A stretch of 5,616 nucleotides of DNA, taken from the NCBI GenBank assembly GCA_964369355.1, contig CAYJEO010000043.1, forward strand, positions 1 to 5,616, written 5' to 3'. A program made the position numbers and the translations under genes. This document shows positions 1-4,893 of this stretch, one piece after another. Under the pieces are notes generated by a model. It saw only the letters and a program-made list of their open reading frames with translations, did no database searches and was not told the DNA's origin. The number at the start of each line of letters is the position of its first letter. The first letter of the stretch is position 1. This stretch comes from CAYJEO01 sp964369355 (GTDB lineage Bacteria; Bacillota_I; Bacilli_A; RF39; UBA660).

Positions 1-308
1 TATAAAATACAACCTATAAAATCTTCATTAGTTAATGGGTTTTCAGGTACTTTATTCATTATTCCTGAATTAACTAAATCATTTAGTTCTAACTTTTTAT
101 ATACTAAATTATCAGTTCCTAAATTATTTTCTATTGAATATTTATTAGCATTATCTAATAATACATCTACTTGAGTATTATAAGCACTTTCTTTAGAAGA
201 ATAAATAACATCCATTATTAATGGTGTTGTTATTGCTAAAATAAAAGCTAATACTACTAATATTGCTAAAACTTCTATTAATGTAAATCCTTTTTTATTA
301 AATTTCAT
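1..308 (-). CDS. Prepilin-type N-terminal methylation protein (type IV pilin / pseudopilin-like), 3' end outside window
   Basis: The first 102 codons are visible and the gene continues past the left edge. Residues 1-6 (MKFNKK) form a short positively charged leader. Gly7 and Phe8 follow, then T-L-I-E, which is the prepilin peptidase site with the conserved Glu at +5 of the mature protein. A hydrophobic helix spans about residues 8-29. After it comes a soluble, Asn-rich part containing an N-K-V-P-E-N-P-L stretch like that of many pseudopilins. The family forms type IV pili, type II secretion pseudopili or competence (ComG) pili after cleavage and N-methylation. The start is ATG at 308, with AGGTGA at 315-320 as SD. 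It is on the same strand as the spoVA genes but lies after a probable terminator, so it is probably a separate unit. The missing C-terminus prevents assignment to ComGC or another subclass. Confidence is high for the family and low for the role. Confidence 0.85.
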   Translation of the reverse strand, partial: MKFNKKGFTLIEVLAILVVLAFILAITTPLIMDVIYSSKESAYNTQVDVLLDNANKYSIENNLGTDNLVYKKLELNDLVNSGIMNKVPENPLTNEDFIGCIL

Positions 309-327
309 ATACTATCACCTATTATTA

Positions 328-336
328 ATATTAACA
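328..336 (-). promoter_or_regulatory. Candidate extended -10 promoter for the prepilin gene
   Basis: On the minus strand TGT-TAATAT forms an extended -10 (TG-n-hexamer) 19 bases before the ATG at 308. No convincing -35 is seen in the surrounding A/T tracts, which is tolerable for an extended -10. In DNA this AT-rich, chance matches are frequent, so this is only a candidate. Confidence 0.35.
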
Positions 337-351
337 TATTTTTATATTTTT

Positions 352-378
352 TAAAAGAAAAAAGATATTTAATCTTTT
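352..378 (-). terminator. Weak intrinsic terminator at the end of spoVAE
   Basis: On the minus strand AAAAGAT (378-372), loop TAAAT, then ATCTTTT (366-360) can form a 7-bp stem. It is followed by a T-rich run, TTTCTTTT (about 359-352). The loop contains the spoVAE stop codon. The stem has only one G-C pair, so strength is doubtful, but the position right at the end of the operon supports it. Confidence 0.45.
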
Positions 379-719
379 GGTTTAAATATCAAAGTGAAAT
401 AAAATGAAAACACTATTGCTGACATAATTCCAGATGAAGCTAAATTTAAAATACCAGTTGATAAGCCTATAACACCTGTTTCACTTGCTTGTAACATTGC
501 ACCATGACTTAACAAATGTCCAAATGAAGTAATAGGAACTATTGCTCCTCCACCTGCCCACATTATTAAATTATCGTATATGTCAAATATATCTAATGAT
601 GCACCTATTACTACAAATAACGAAGTAATATGTCCTGGAGTTAATTTAGTTTCATTAAGTAAAATTTCTGATATTAAACAAATAACCCCCGTAAATAAGA
701 AAGCATTTATATAATTCAT
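369..719 (-). CDS. spoVAE: Stage V sporulation protein AE (dipicolinic acid channel subunit)
   Basis: This 116-residue, highly hydrophobic protein matches the usual length of the single-domain SpoVAE/SpoVAEb protein. SpoVA proteins sit in the inner membrane of the spore and carry Ca-dipicolinic acid into the forespore during sporulation and out during germination. Family features are the K-L-T-P-G-H segment (residues 25-30) and the G-G-G-A-I-V-P-I-T-S-F-G-H stretch (56-68). The hydrophobic segments lie at about 3-21, 31-47, 50-70 and 82-112. The region from residue 60 on resembles the equivalent part of SpoVAC, as expected for paralogous families. The ATG overlaps the last base of the spoVAD stop (TAATG), and a strong SD lies inside the spoVAD end, so translation is probably coupled. 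It is the last gene of the spoVACDE unit. Identification is secure. Whether it is named AE or AEb depends on nomenclature. Confidence 0.93.
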   Translation of the reverse strand: MNYINAFLFTGVICLISEILLNETKLTPGHITSLFVVIGASLDIFDIYDNLIMWAGGGAIVPITSFGHLLSHGAMLQASETGVIGLSTGILNLASSGIMSAIVFSFYFTLIFKPKD

Positions 720-1705
720 TATAACACCTCCAAACTAACTGCATGTGCAATAGCAGGTATTGTAAGTTTCTGATTAACCATAGTAGAATTCATCAAAGCT
801 CCTGTTGCTACTAATAATATTTTTTTATATTCGCCTTTTTTCATTTTATCAAAAAGATAAGAATAAGTTACTAGCGGTGCACAAGCAGGACCTGAACCTC
901 CTGATTTTACATCTTGCTTATCTAAATCAAATATTGTACAAGCTGTATCTAAATGATTTTTTAAATTTATATTAAAATCTAATTTCATATATGATTTTAA
1001 TATTTCACTTCCTATTTTACCTAAGTCACCTGTTACTATTAAATCATAATAGCTAACATTTCTTTTCATATCTTTTAAGTGAGTATTTATAGTGTCAGCA
1101 GCAGCAGGCGCCATTACTGCTCCCATATTAAATACATCTTTAATACCTAAATCTACTGCTTTACCAATGGTTGCAGATTCTACTTTAAAACCTTTTTTTT
1201 CACTAGTCATAAAACAAGATGCAGAACCAGTTGTTGTAAAAGTAGTTCTTAAAGGTTTTGGAGCACCATATTCAACAGGATATCTAAATTGTTTTTCAGC
1301 TGATAAATTATGTGAAGCTACTGAACATATACAGTTTTTAATTAAATTACCTTCCAACATATTAGCACCAATAATAATTCCTTCTGTCGAAGTAGCACAA
1401 GCATTATATATTCCCAAAAATGGAATACTTAAATTACTTGCTGCATAATTTGAAGCTACTATTTGATTTAATAAATCGCCTGCTACTAATACATCAATAT
1501 CAAATCTTGTTTTATTTATTTTATTTAATAAAATATCAATAGACTCTTCTATTAGTTTTGATTCAGCCTGTTCAAAAGTTTTTTCACCCATATAAAAATC
1601 ATCATAACTTTTATCAAAATAATTATTTATTGGTCCTTTTTTTTCTATAGGACCTACTATAGTAGAAGTTTCATTTATATATACATTTTTATATTTAAAA
1701 GTCAT
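719..1705 (-). CDS. spoVAD: Stage V sporulation protein AD (dipicolinic acid-binding, thiolase-fold)
   Basis: The product has 328 residues, close to the roughly 338 of B. subtilis SpoVAD. SpoVAD is the soluble, membrane-associated SpoVA subunit that binds dipicolinic acid. It has the beta-ketoacyl synthase III/thiolase fold but is not known as an acyltransferase. Visible landmarks are N-A-C-A-T-S-T-E at residues 101-108 (Cys103 at the thiolase nucleophile position) and the very characteristic S-H-N-x-x-A-E-K-Q-F-R-Y-P-V-E-Y-G block at about 131-147. A G-G-S-G-x-x-C-A-P segment follows at 269-277, and the C-terminus ends in I-P-A-I-A-H-A-V. The start is ATG at 1705, which directly abuts the spoVAC stop (TAA-ATG) and has GGTGG just upstream. 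It lies between spoVAC and spoVAE as in other spore formers. The G-S-G segment reads P-A-C here where I recall G-C-G-C in Bacillus. That comparison is from memory. Confidence 0.96.
   Translation of the reverse strand: MTFKYKNVYINETSTIVGPIEKKGPINNYFDKSYDDFYMGEKTFEQAESKLIEESIDILLNKINKTRFDIDVLVAGDLLNQIVASNYAASNLSIPFLGIYNACATSTEGIIIGANMLEGNLIKNCICSVASHNLSAEKQFRYPVEYGAPKPLRTTFTTTGSASCFMTSEKKGFKVESATIGKAVDLGIKDVFNMGAVMAPAAADTINTHLKDMKRNVSYYDLIVTGDLGKIGSEILKSYMKLDFNINLKNHLDTACTIFDLDKQDVKSGGSGPACAPLVTYSYLFDKMKKGEYKKILLVATGALMNSTMVNQKLTIPAIAHAVSLEVL
725..732 (-). promoter_or_regulatory. Strong SD for spoVAE inside the end of spoVAD
   Basis: TGGAGGTG on the minus strand, 5 bases before the spoVAE ATG, lies within the last codons of spoVAD. 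With the one-base TAATG stop-start overlap it fixes the spoVAE start and suggests coupled translation. Confidence 0.85.
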
Positions 1706-2146
1706 TTATCCACCATAAATTAGTAATCTAATAAGACCAAAAGTATATGCACTAACTATTCCATATACTAATACAGAACCAGCTAATTTAAACATATTAG
1801 TACCAATTCCAGTTACTAATCCTTCCCTTTTATATTCTAATGATGCGCTTTGCATCGCATGAGCAAATCCGGTAATAGGAATAAATAATCCACTCCTTGC
1901 AAAAGTAATCCATCTATCAAAAAAGCCTAATGCTGTAAATAAACATCCAACAAAGATCAATGTTACTATCATTAAAGTACTTGCTATACTAGTTGGGATA
2001 TCAAATATATACGAATAAAATTCAATTAAAAATTCTGCTAATACTCCCATTAATCCACCTATAAAAAAAGCTTTAAAACAATTTAATAAAGTATTTTCTT
2101 TTGGTGTTTTTTCTTTTACTAATTGAGCATACTTGTTTTTTTCCAT
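1706..2146 (-). CDS. spoVAC: Stage V sporulation protein AC (dipicolinic acid channel subunit)
   Basis: The product is a 146-residue integral membrane protein, close to the usual 150 residues. SpoVAC is part of the SpoVA channel of the spore inner membrane, and B. subtilis SpoVAC has been reported to behave as a mechanosensitive channel. Family marks are the P-K-E-N-T-L-L-N-C-F-x-A-F-F-I-G-G segment (15-31), L-G-F-F-D-R-W-I-T-F-A (73-83) and P-I-T-G-F-A-H-A-M-Q-S-A (90-101). The last is followed by E-Y-K-R-E-G-L-V-T-G-I-G-T-N-M-F. Hydrophobic segments run at about 21-46, 52-75, 85-100 and 117-143. ATG at 2146 has GGTGATG as a modest SD, and no other Met precedes the conserved N-terminal segment. 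It is the first gene of spoVACDE and is preceded by the sigF terminator and a sigma-F/G-like promoter, so forespore-specific expression is expected. spoVAA and spoVAB, which precede it in Bacillus, are absent here. Confidence 0.95.
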   Translation of the reverse strand: MEKNKYAQLVKEKTPKENTLLNCFKAFFIGGLMGVLAEFLIEFYSYIFDIPTSIASTLMIVTLIFVGCLFTALGFFDRWITFARSGLFIPITGFAHAMQSASLEYKREGLVTGIGTNMFKLAGSVLVYGIVSAYTFGLIRLLIYGG

Positions 2147-2160
2147 ATCATCACCACTAA

Positions 2161-2189
2161 TAGTATTTTATTAATTTATTTTTTTATAC
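2161..2189 (-). promoter_or_regulatory. Candidate sigma-G/sigma-F promoter for spoVACDE
   Basis: On the minus strand GTATA (2189-2185) is followed after exactly 17 bases by AATACTA (2167-2161). This fits the forespore consensus of sigma-F/sigma-G promoters: -35 GHATR/GYWTA, and -10 CATnnTA with one mismatch at the first base. It lies directly after the U-tract of the sigF terminator. In B. subtilis spoVA is transcribed by sigma-G, so the match fits the expected biology. The predicted transcript would begin only about 7-8 bases before the spoVAC ATG, which is unusually short. Confidence 0.6.
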
Positions 2190-2216
2190 AAAAAAATTAA
2201 CTATGCAGTTAACTTT
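2190..2216 (-). terminator. Intrinsic terminator after sigF
   Basis: On the minus strand TTAACT (2212-2207), loop GCAT, AGTTAA (2202-2197) form a perfect 6-bp stem followed by seven T (2196-2190). The stem can be extended by a G-T pair and A-T pairs with the flanking tracts. The sigF stop codon TAG lies in the loop and 3' arm. This is one of the clearest terminators in the window. It separates spoIIAA-sigF from spoVACDE, although readthrough is possible. Confidence 0.8.
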
Positions 2217-2854
2217 TGTTTTAATTTAACTAATGCTTTTTGTTCTGATCTTGAAACTTGCACTTGTGACATTCCTAATTCACGGGCTATTTCACTTTGA
2301 GTTAAATCATCATAATATCTTTTTTGAATGATTTTTTGTTCTATTTCATTTAAACTTAACAATTGCTGTTTTAACAAAATTAAATCATCAATATTAGTTT
2401 TTTTATTATCTTCTATCACTTCATGTAATGTTAAACTATTATCATCAGATACACATTTATCTATACTTTCAACTTTTTGTTTCGATAGTATAGCATCTGC
2501 TATTATAGTTTCTTCTATTTCTAAATAATTAGATAATTCATATACATTAGGTTCTCTTGATAATTTTTGTGTCAAAACAATACTTGCTTTTTCTATTAAT
2601 AAAATTAATTTTCTTAATTTTAAATTAGTTTTAATTAAATTATCTTCCCTAATTAATTTTTTCATTTCTCCAACAATATATGGGTAAGCATATGTAGTAA
2701 ATTTAACATTAAATGAATCGTCAAAATTTTTACTAGCTTTTACTAATCCTAAACATCCTGCTTGAAATAAATCTTCTTTATTTTGATAATTGAAACTATG
2801 AGCAATTTTATAAATTAAATTTTGATTTTCTAATATAGCTTGTTTTATGTCCAT
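2201..2854 (-). CDS. sigF: Forespore RNA polymerase sigma factor, sigma-F type
   Basis: This 217-residue sigma-70 family protein belongs to the sporulation/stress F-G-B group. Sigma-F directs the first forespore programme and is normally held inactive by SpoIIAB until SpoIIAA releases it. Region 2 holds D-L-F-Q-A-G-C-L-G-L (28-37) and F-T-T-Y-A-Y-P-Y-I-V-G-E-M (52-64). Region 3 spans about 80-135. Region 4.2 is the helix-turn-helix T-Q-S-E-I-A-R-E-L-G-M-S-Q-V-Q-V-S-R (185-202), whose S-Q-V-Q-V-S-R matches sigma-F better than sigma-G (S-Q-A-Q-V-S-R). The protein is shorter at the N-terminus than B. subtilis sigma-F. ATG at 2854 has AGGAGA 6 bases upstream, overlapping the spoIIAA stop, so the two are probably coupled. 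Odd points: spoIIAB is missing upstream, and the segment after region 2 reads I-K-T-N-L-K-L-R-K where F/G factors usually have V-S-R-S-L-R. Sigma-G remains a less likely alternative, and the position next to spoIIAA argues for sigma-F. Confidence 0.85.
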   Translation of the reverse strand: MDIKQAILENQNLIYKIAHSFNYQNKEDLFQAGCLGLVKASKNFDDSFNVKFTTYAYPYIVGEMKKLIREDNLIKTNLKLRKLILLIEKASIVLTQKLSREPNVYELSNYLEIEETIIADAILSKQKVESIDKCVSDDNSLTLHEVIEDNKKTNIDDLILLKQQLLSLNEIEQKIIQKRYYDDLTQSEIARELGMSQVQVSRSEQKALVKLKQKLTA

Positions 2855-2863
2855 GATATTCTC

Positions 2864-3196
2864 CTAAATATTTATATTTTTTAAAGCAGACATCTCATCG
2901 CTTACTAAGTTTAACTTGTTATTATTTTTATTTATACTTTCTTTTACTTCAAATTCATTTGATTCAATCAAGCAAATATTAGTATGCTTATTTTCATAAT
3001 TTTCAAATAAGCAATTTAGCCCATATGAATCTATTTTTATAACTTCTTTTAAATTAAAAACTACATTTTTTATTTCATATTCTTTTATTAATTCATTTAC
3101 TTGACTTTTAAAATAACCTGTAGTTTCTTTTGTCAAATCTCCACTTAATCTAATAAATAAAATACCTTTATAAACAGACAACTTTATATCTAACAT
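2864..3196 (-). CDS. spoIIAA: Anti-sigma F factor antagonist SpoIIAA (STAS domain)
   Basis: The product is 110 residues, close to the roughly 117 of B. subtilis SpoIIAA. It is a single STAS domain, a cytosolic switch protein. Unphosphorylated SpoIIAA binds SpoIIAB and frees sigma-F. SpoIIAB phosphorylates it on Ser and SpoIIE removes the phosphate. The start pattern, L-S-V-Y-K-G-I-L-F-I-R-L-S-G-D-L, aligns with Bacillus V-L-C-I-R-L-T-G-E-L. The switch motif I-D-S-Y-G-L puts Asp56-Ser57 where Bacillus has Asp57-Ser58, the phosphorylated Ser. The following residue is Tyr instead of Ser. I chose ATG at 3196 because GGAGGG lies 4 bases upstream and the domain begins there. An in-frame ATG at 3223 would add nine residues but has no SD. 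It is the first gene of an operon with sigF, 9 bases downstream, with no spoIIAB between. The C-terminal third is poorly conserved. A different STAS regulator is possible but unlikely beside sigF. Confidence 0.82.
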   Translation of the reverse strand: MLDIKLSVYKGILFIRLSGDLTKETTGYFKSQVNELIKEYEIKNVVFNLKEVIKIDSYGLNCLFENYENKHTNICLIESNEFEVKESINKNNNKLNLVSDEMSALKNINI

Positions 3197-3200
3197 AACA

Positions 3201-3206
3201 CCCTCC
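3201..3206 (-). promoter_or_regulatory. SD that decides the spoIIAA start
   Basis: GGAGGG on the minus strand lies 4 bases before ATG 3196. It is inside the reading frame that would begin at the upstream ATG 3223, so it argues that 3196 is the true start. Confidence 0.85.
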
Positions 3207-3208
3207 GT

Positions 3209-3253
3209 AATATAATTTAGCATTATTTTTTATTTTTTTATACCGATTCGACA
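3209..3253 (-). promoter_or_regulatory. spoIIAA-sigF promoter region with an exact Spo0A box
   Basis: On the minus strand TTTTGTCGAATC contains TGTCGAA at 3253-3247, an exact Spo0A box. The overlapping GTCGAAT (3252-3246) also fits the sigma-H -10 pattern RnnGAAT, but I find no good sigma-H -35 at the right distance. Sigma-A-like -10 candidates further down are TATAAA (3242-3237) and TATATT (3214-3209). In B. subtilis spoIIA is a sigma-H promoter activated by phosphorylated Spo0A, so a box in this place fits. The box lies just 3' of the stop codon of the upstream gene. Which -10 is used cannot be settled from sequence. Confidence 0.55.
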
Positions 3254-3256
3254 AAA

Positions 3257-4420
3257 CTAGCTATTTTTTTTAGTCGACTTATTTTTTAATTTATACATAA
3301 TTGCTATAAACACCAATCCTGATATACCATATAAACTATACTCTACTACACTAAAACTATTCTCAGGTTCTATTTTTTCTATAACTTCTACATTCTCATC
3401 TATTAATACATTTACTAATGCATCATAATAATTTTCATCTACTTTATAAGTAATTTTGTATTCTCCATTTTTATTAATATCTATATAATTAAATACACCA
3501 ATATCTAAATTAGTAGAATTAATATAATCAAGTAAATTATAATTTTTATCAGTTATTACTATATCATCCATAATTTCTATTTTGTCTCTTGTTTTATATC
3601 TATAGTAAGTAATATAATCATTGCTTTTATATTGATAATTAGTATTAACTTCTAAATAATCACTATATATTTTATTTATTTTATAACAGTAAAAGTAAGT
3701 ATCTATAGTTTTATATTCTGTTTTTATTTCTAATGTTTCATTATTTAATTCTCTTACATATTCTTCTCTAGATGTTGTTATTTCTTTATTTACTAAATAA
3801 AAATCACTATAAGTAACATCTCCAAAAACTAGTTGATACATATACTTATTTTTATAAAATATGCTATCAGGTACTTCACTATTATTTAATATTATTTCAA
3901 ATACAACATCATTACTTTCATTGAAGTTAAATAATATTTTTAAATTATTAGGATCATATTCATTTTTTAAATCTATTGTATATTCATTTTCTAATTCTTT
4001 AATTTCATAGTCAATTATTTCATCATTATAAAAAACTTCTATTTTATTGATATCAAAATTAACTAAATTAGTTAGATGTATAAATGATACTCCTTTTAAT
4101 TTAGAATAATAATAAAATTCTTTTTCAATTATTTCTCTATTTTCTAAAGAAAATGGTAATTCTTTACTATACTCGCTTTCTATAATTTTAAAATTATTAT
4201 TATTTAATATATAACCAGTAGGAGTAGTCATGTAATAATCCCCTACTATTTCTTCATTATAATACTTATAAAATTTTGCTTCTTCAACTAAAGTAATATC
4301 ACTACTTTCAATATAATTAGTACTATAATCACTAAAGTTAGAATACTCAGTATAATAAGTTTTTGCAGATACATTTTCTATACTCAATATAAAAATTATT
4401 ATTAAAAATATTTTTTTCAT
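3257..4420 (-). CDS. Exported membrane-anchored protein of unknown function
   Basis: I do not recognise this 387-residue protein. It has a typical signal peptide: Lys2-Lys3, a hydrophobic core I-F-L-I-I-I-F-I-L (4-12), and a V-S-A cleavage site before Lys20. A roughly 335-residue extracytoplasmic part follows, rich in Tyr, Asn, Asp and Glu. A C-terminal hydrophobic helix (about 360-376) then leads to a basic tail (K-L-K-N-K-S-T-K-K-N-S), giving a type I membrane topology. No LPxTG sortase motif is present. The segment before the anchor (about 290-345), with an N-G-E-Y-K-I-T-Y-K-V core, looks like an Ig-like beta domain of the sort found in bacterial surface proteins, but this is a weak resemblance. 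ATG at 4420 has AGAGGTG as SD. It lies between a terminator and the Spo0A box of spoIIAA, on the same strand. No clear terminator follows it, so readthrough into spoIIAA is possible. A sporulation role is conceivable only from position. Confidence 0.8.
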   Translation of the reverse strand: MKKIFLIIIFILSIENVSAKTYYTEYSNFSDYSTNYIESSDITLVEEAKFYKYYNEEIVGDYYMTTPTGYILNNNNFKIIESEYSKELPFSLENREIIEKEFYYYSKLKGVSFIHLTNLVNFDINKIEVFYNDEIIDYEIKELENEYTIDLKNEYDPNNLKILFNFNESNDVVFEIILNNSEVPDSIFYKNKYMYQLVFGDVTYSDFYLVNKEITTSREEYVRELNNETLEIKTEYKTIDTYFYCYKINKIYSDYLEVNTNYQYKSNDYITYYRYKTRDKIEIMDDIVITDKNYNLLDYINSTNLDIGVFNYIDINKNGEYKITYKVDENYYDALVNVLIDENVEVIEKIEPENSFSVVEYSLYGISGLVFIAIMYKLKNKSTKKNS

Positions 4421-4437
4421 AAATTCACCTCTAATAA

Positions 4438-4443
4438 ATTATA
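4438..4443 (-). promoter_or_regulatory. Candidate promoter of the exported protein gene
   Basis: A perfect TATAAT on the minus strand lies 17 bases before ATG 4420 and just after the terminator of the preceding gene. No sigma-A -35 is seen. Further upstream AAAGGAAAAA (4467-4458) fits the sigma-H -35 pattern RnAGGAnWWW, but the -10 would be GTATAAT rather than RnnGAAT and the spacing is slightly long. Sigma-A or sigma-H use is therefore open. Confidence 0.45.
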
Positions 4444-4467
4444 CGAGGTAAAATTTATTTTTCCTTT

Positions 4468-4489
4468 AAAAAAAGATACTTTCGTATCT
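4468..4489 (-). terminator. Intrinsic terminator after the zinc-ribbon gene
   Basis: On the minus strand AGATAC (4489-4484), tetraloop GAAA (GNRA type, 4483-4480) and GTATCT (4479-4474) form a 6-bp stem that runs into a T tract ending at 4468. The stop codon TAG overlaps the start of the stem. The form and position are those of a good rho-independent terminator. Confidence 0.82.
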
Positions 4490-4820
4490 ATTTTTTATTC
4501 ATTTCACTTAAATTTTCTAAAACTAATGCTGTCCATCTAATATATGCTACTGAAATAAATCCAAATGCATATGTTACTACAGCACTAATAATCATAGGAA
4601 TACTAAATTCAGCAGAATCTGCAACTAATGCTCCTAATACCATCACAACTGACATAACTATGAAAAATCCATGTACTGCTGAAGCTAAGTCGTTAAAATA
4701 TTTAACTGTTTTTAAACTTCTATTTCTTAAATCAGCGTTTCCTTTATTAAAACTAGCACCACAGTTTGGGCAAAATTCATTCATGTTATCAGTTGTCGTT
4801 CCACAATTTTTACATACCAT
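4488..4820 (-). CDS. Small zinc-ribbon membrane protein of unknown function
   Basis: The product has 110 residues. Cys3-x-x-Cys6 and Cys17-x-x-Cys20 form a zinc-ribbon of the short N-terminal type (C-K-N-C-G ... C-P-N-C-G) found on many Gram-positive membrane proteins. A linker (21-43) follows, then two membrane segments at about 45-67 and 73-95, and a short polar tail. The zinc ribbon probably faces the cytoplasm. Its partner is unknown and the family name gives no function. ATG at 4820 has GAGGAGTG as SD. It is divergent from sigK, sharing a 77-base intergenic region, and has its own terminator, so it is probably a single-gene unit. The position among sporulation genes is suggestive but is not evidence of a sporulation role. 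Confidence 0.82.
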   Translation of the reverse strand: MVCKNCGTTTDNMNEFCPNCGASFNKGNADLRNRSLKTVKYFNDLASAVHGFFIVMSVVMVLGALVADSAEFSIPMIISAVVTYAFGFISVAYIRWTALVLENLSEMNKK

Positions 4821-4838
4821 AAAATCACTCCTCTATTA

Positions 4839-4847
4839 ATTATAACA
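4839..4847 (-). promoter_or_regulatory. Extended -10 promoter of the zinc-ribbon gene
   Basis: On the minus strand TGT-TATAAT is a perfect extended -10 (TGnTATAAT), 18 bases before ATG 4820. The -35 region (TTTAAT at 4867-4862, spacer 17) is poor, as is usual with extended -10 promoters. Vegetative sigma-A transcription is the likely reading. Confidence 0.6.
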
Positions 4848-4851
4848 TATT

Positions 4852-4882
4852 TTGACAAAGTATTAAAATCGAAACATATATT
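4852..4882 (+). promoter_or_regulatory. Candidate sigK promoter with sigma-E/K-like -10
   Basis: CATATATT at 4875-4882 fits the mother-cell -10 patterns CATACAnT (sigma-E) and CATAnnnT (sigma-K). Upstream, TTGACAAA at 4852-4859 could be read as a sigma-A -35, a one-mismatch Spo0A box, a partial SpoIIID site (GACAA core) or the AC of a sigma-K -35. In B. subtilis sigK is transcribed by sigma-E with SpoIIID and then by sigma-K itself, which fits the -10 but does not prove it. The predicted transcript would begin about 8-9 bases before the ATG. Confidence 0.4.
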
Positions 4883-4887
4883 TAAAT

Positions 4888-4893
4888 GAGGTG
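4888..4893 (+). promoter_or_regulatory. SD that decides the sigK start
   Basis: GAGGTG lies 4 bases before ATG 4898. The in-frame upstream ATG at 4886 overlaps this SD and has none of its own, so 4898 is chosen as the start. Confidence 0.82.

Noticed and set aside
1092..1448. Open frame of 118 codons on the plus strand
   Set aside because: It lies wholly inside spoVAD on the opposite strand, shows no family features and has no good SD. It is a shadow of the conserved gene.
2328..2528. Open frame of 66 codons on the plus strand
   Set aside because: It is antisense to sigF, Ser/Ile-rich as expected from reversed AT-rich codons, and has no recognisable features.
2201..2854. Calling the sigma factor sigma-G
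   Set aside because: Adjacency to spoIIAA and the S-Q-V-Q-V-S-R motif favour sigma-F. Sigma-G usually lies next to sigE/spoIIGA.
3197..3223. Longer spoIIAA start at 3223
   Set aside because: This start has no SD, whereas ATG 3196 has GGAGGG 4 bases upstream and begins where the STAS domain begins.
3249..3276. Imperfect inverted repeat CGAC...GTCG as a terminator of the exported protein gene
   Set aside because: The stem is only 4 bp plus 3 bp around a mismatch, and no T tract follows it on the minus strand. The Spo0A box explains the CGA words better.
3257..3420. Sortase (LPxTG) anchor in the exported protein
   Set aside because: The nearest motif, E-P-E-N-S before the C-terminal helix, does not fit LPxTG or known variants.
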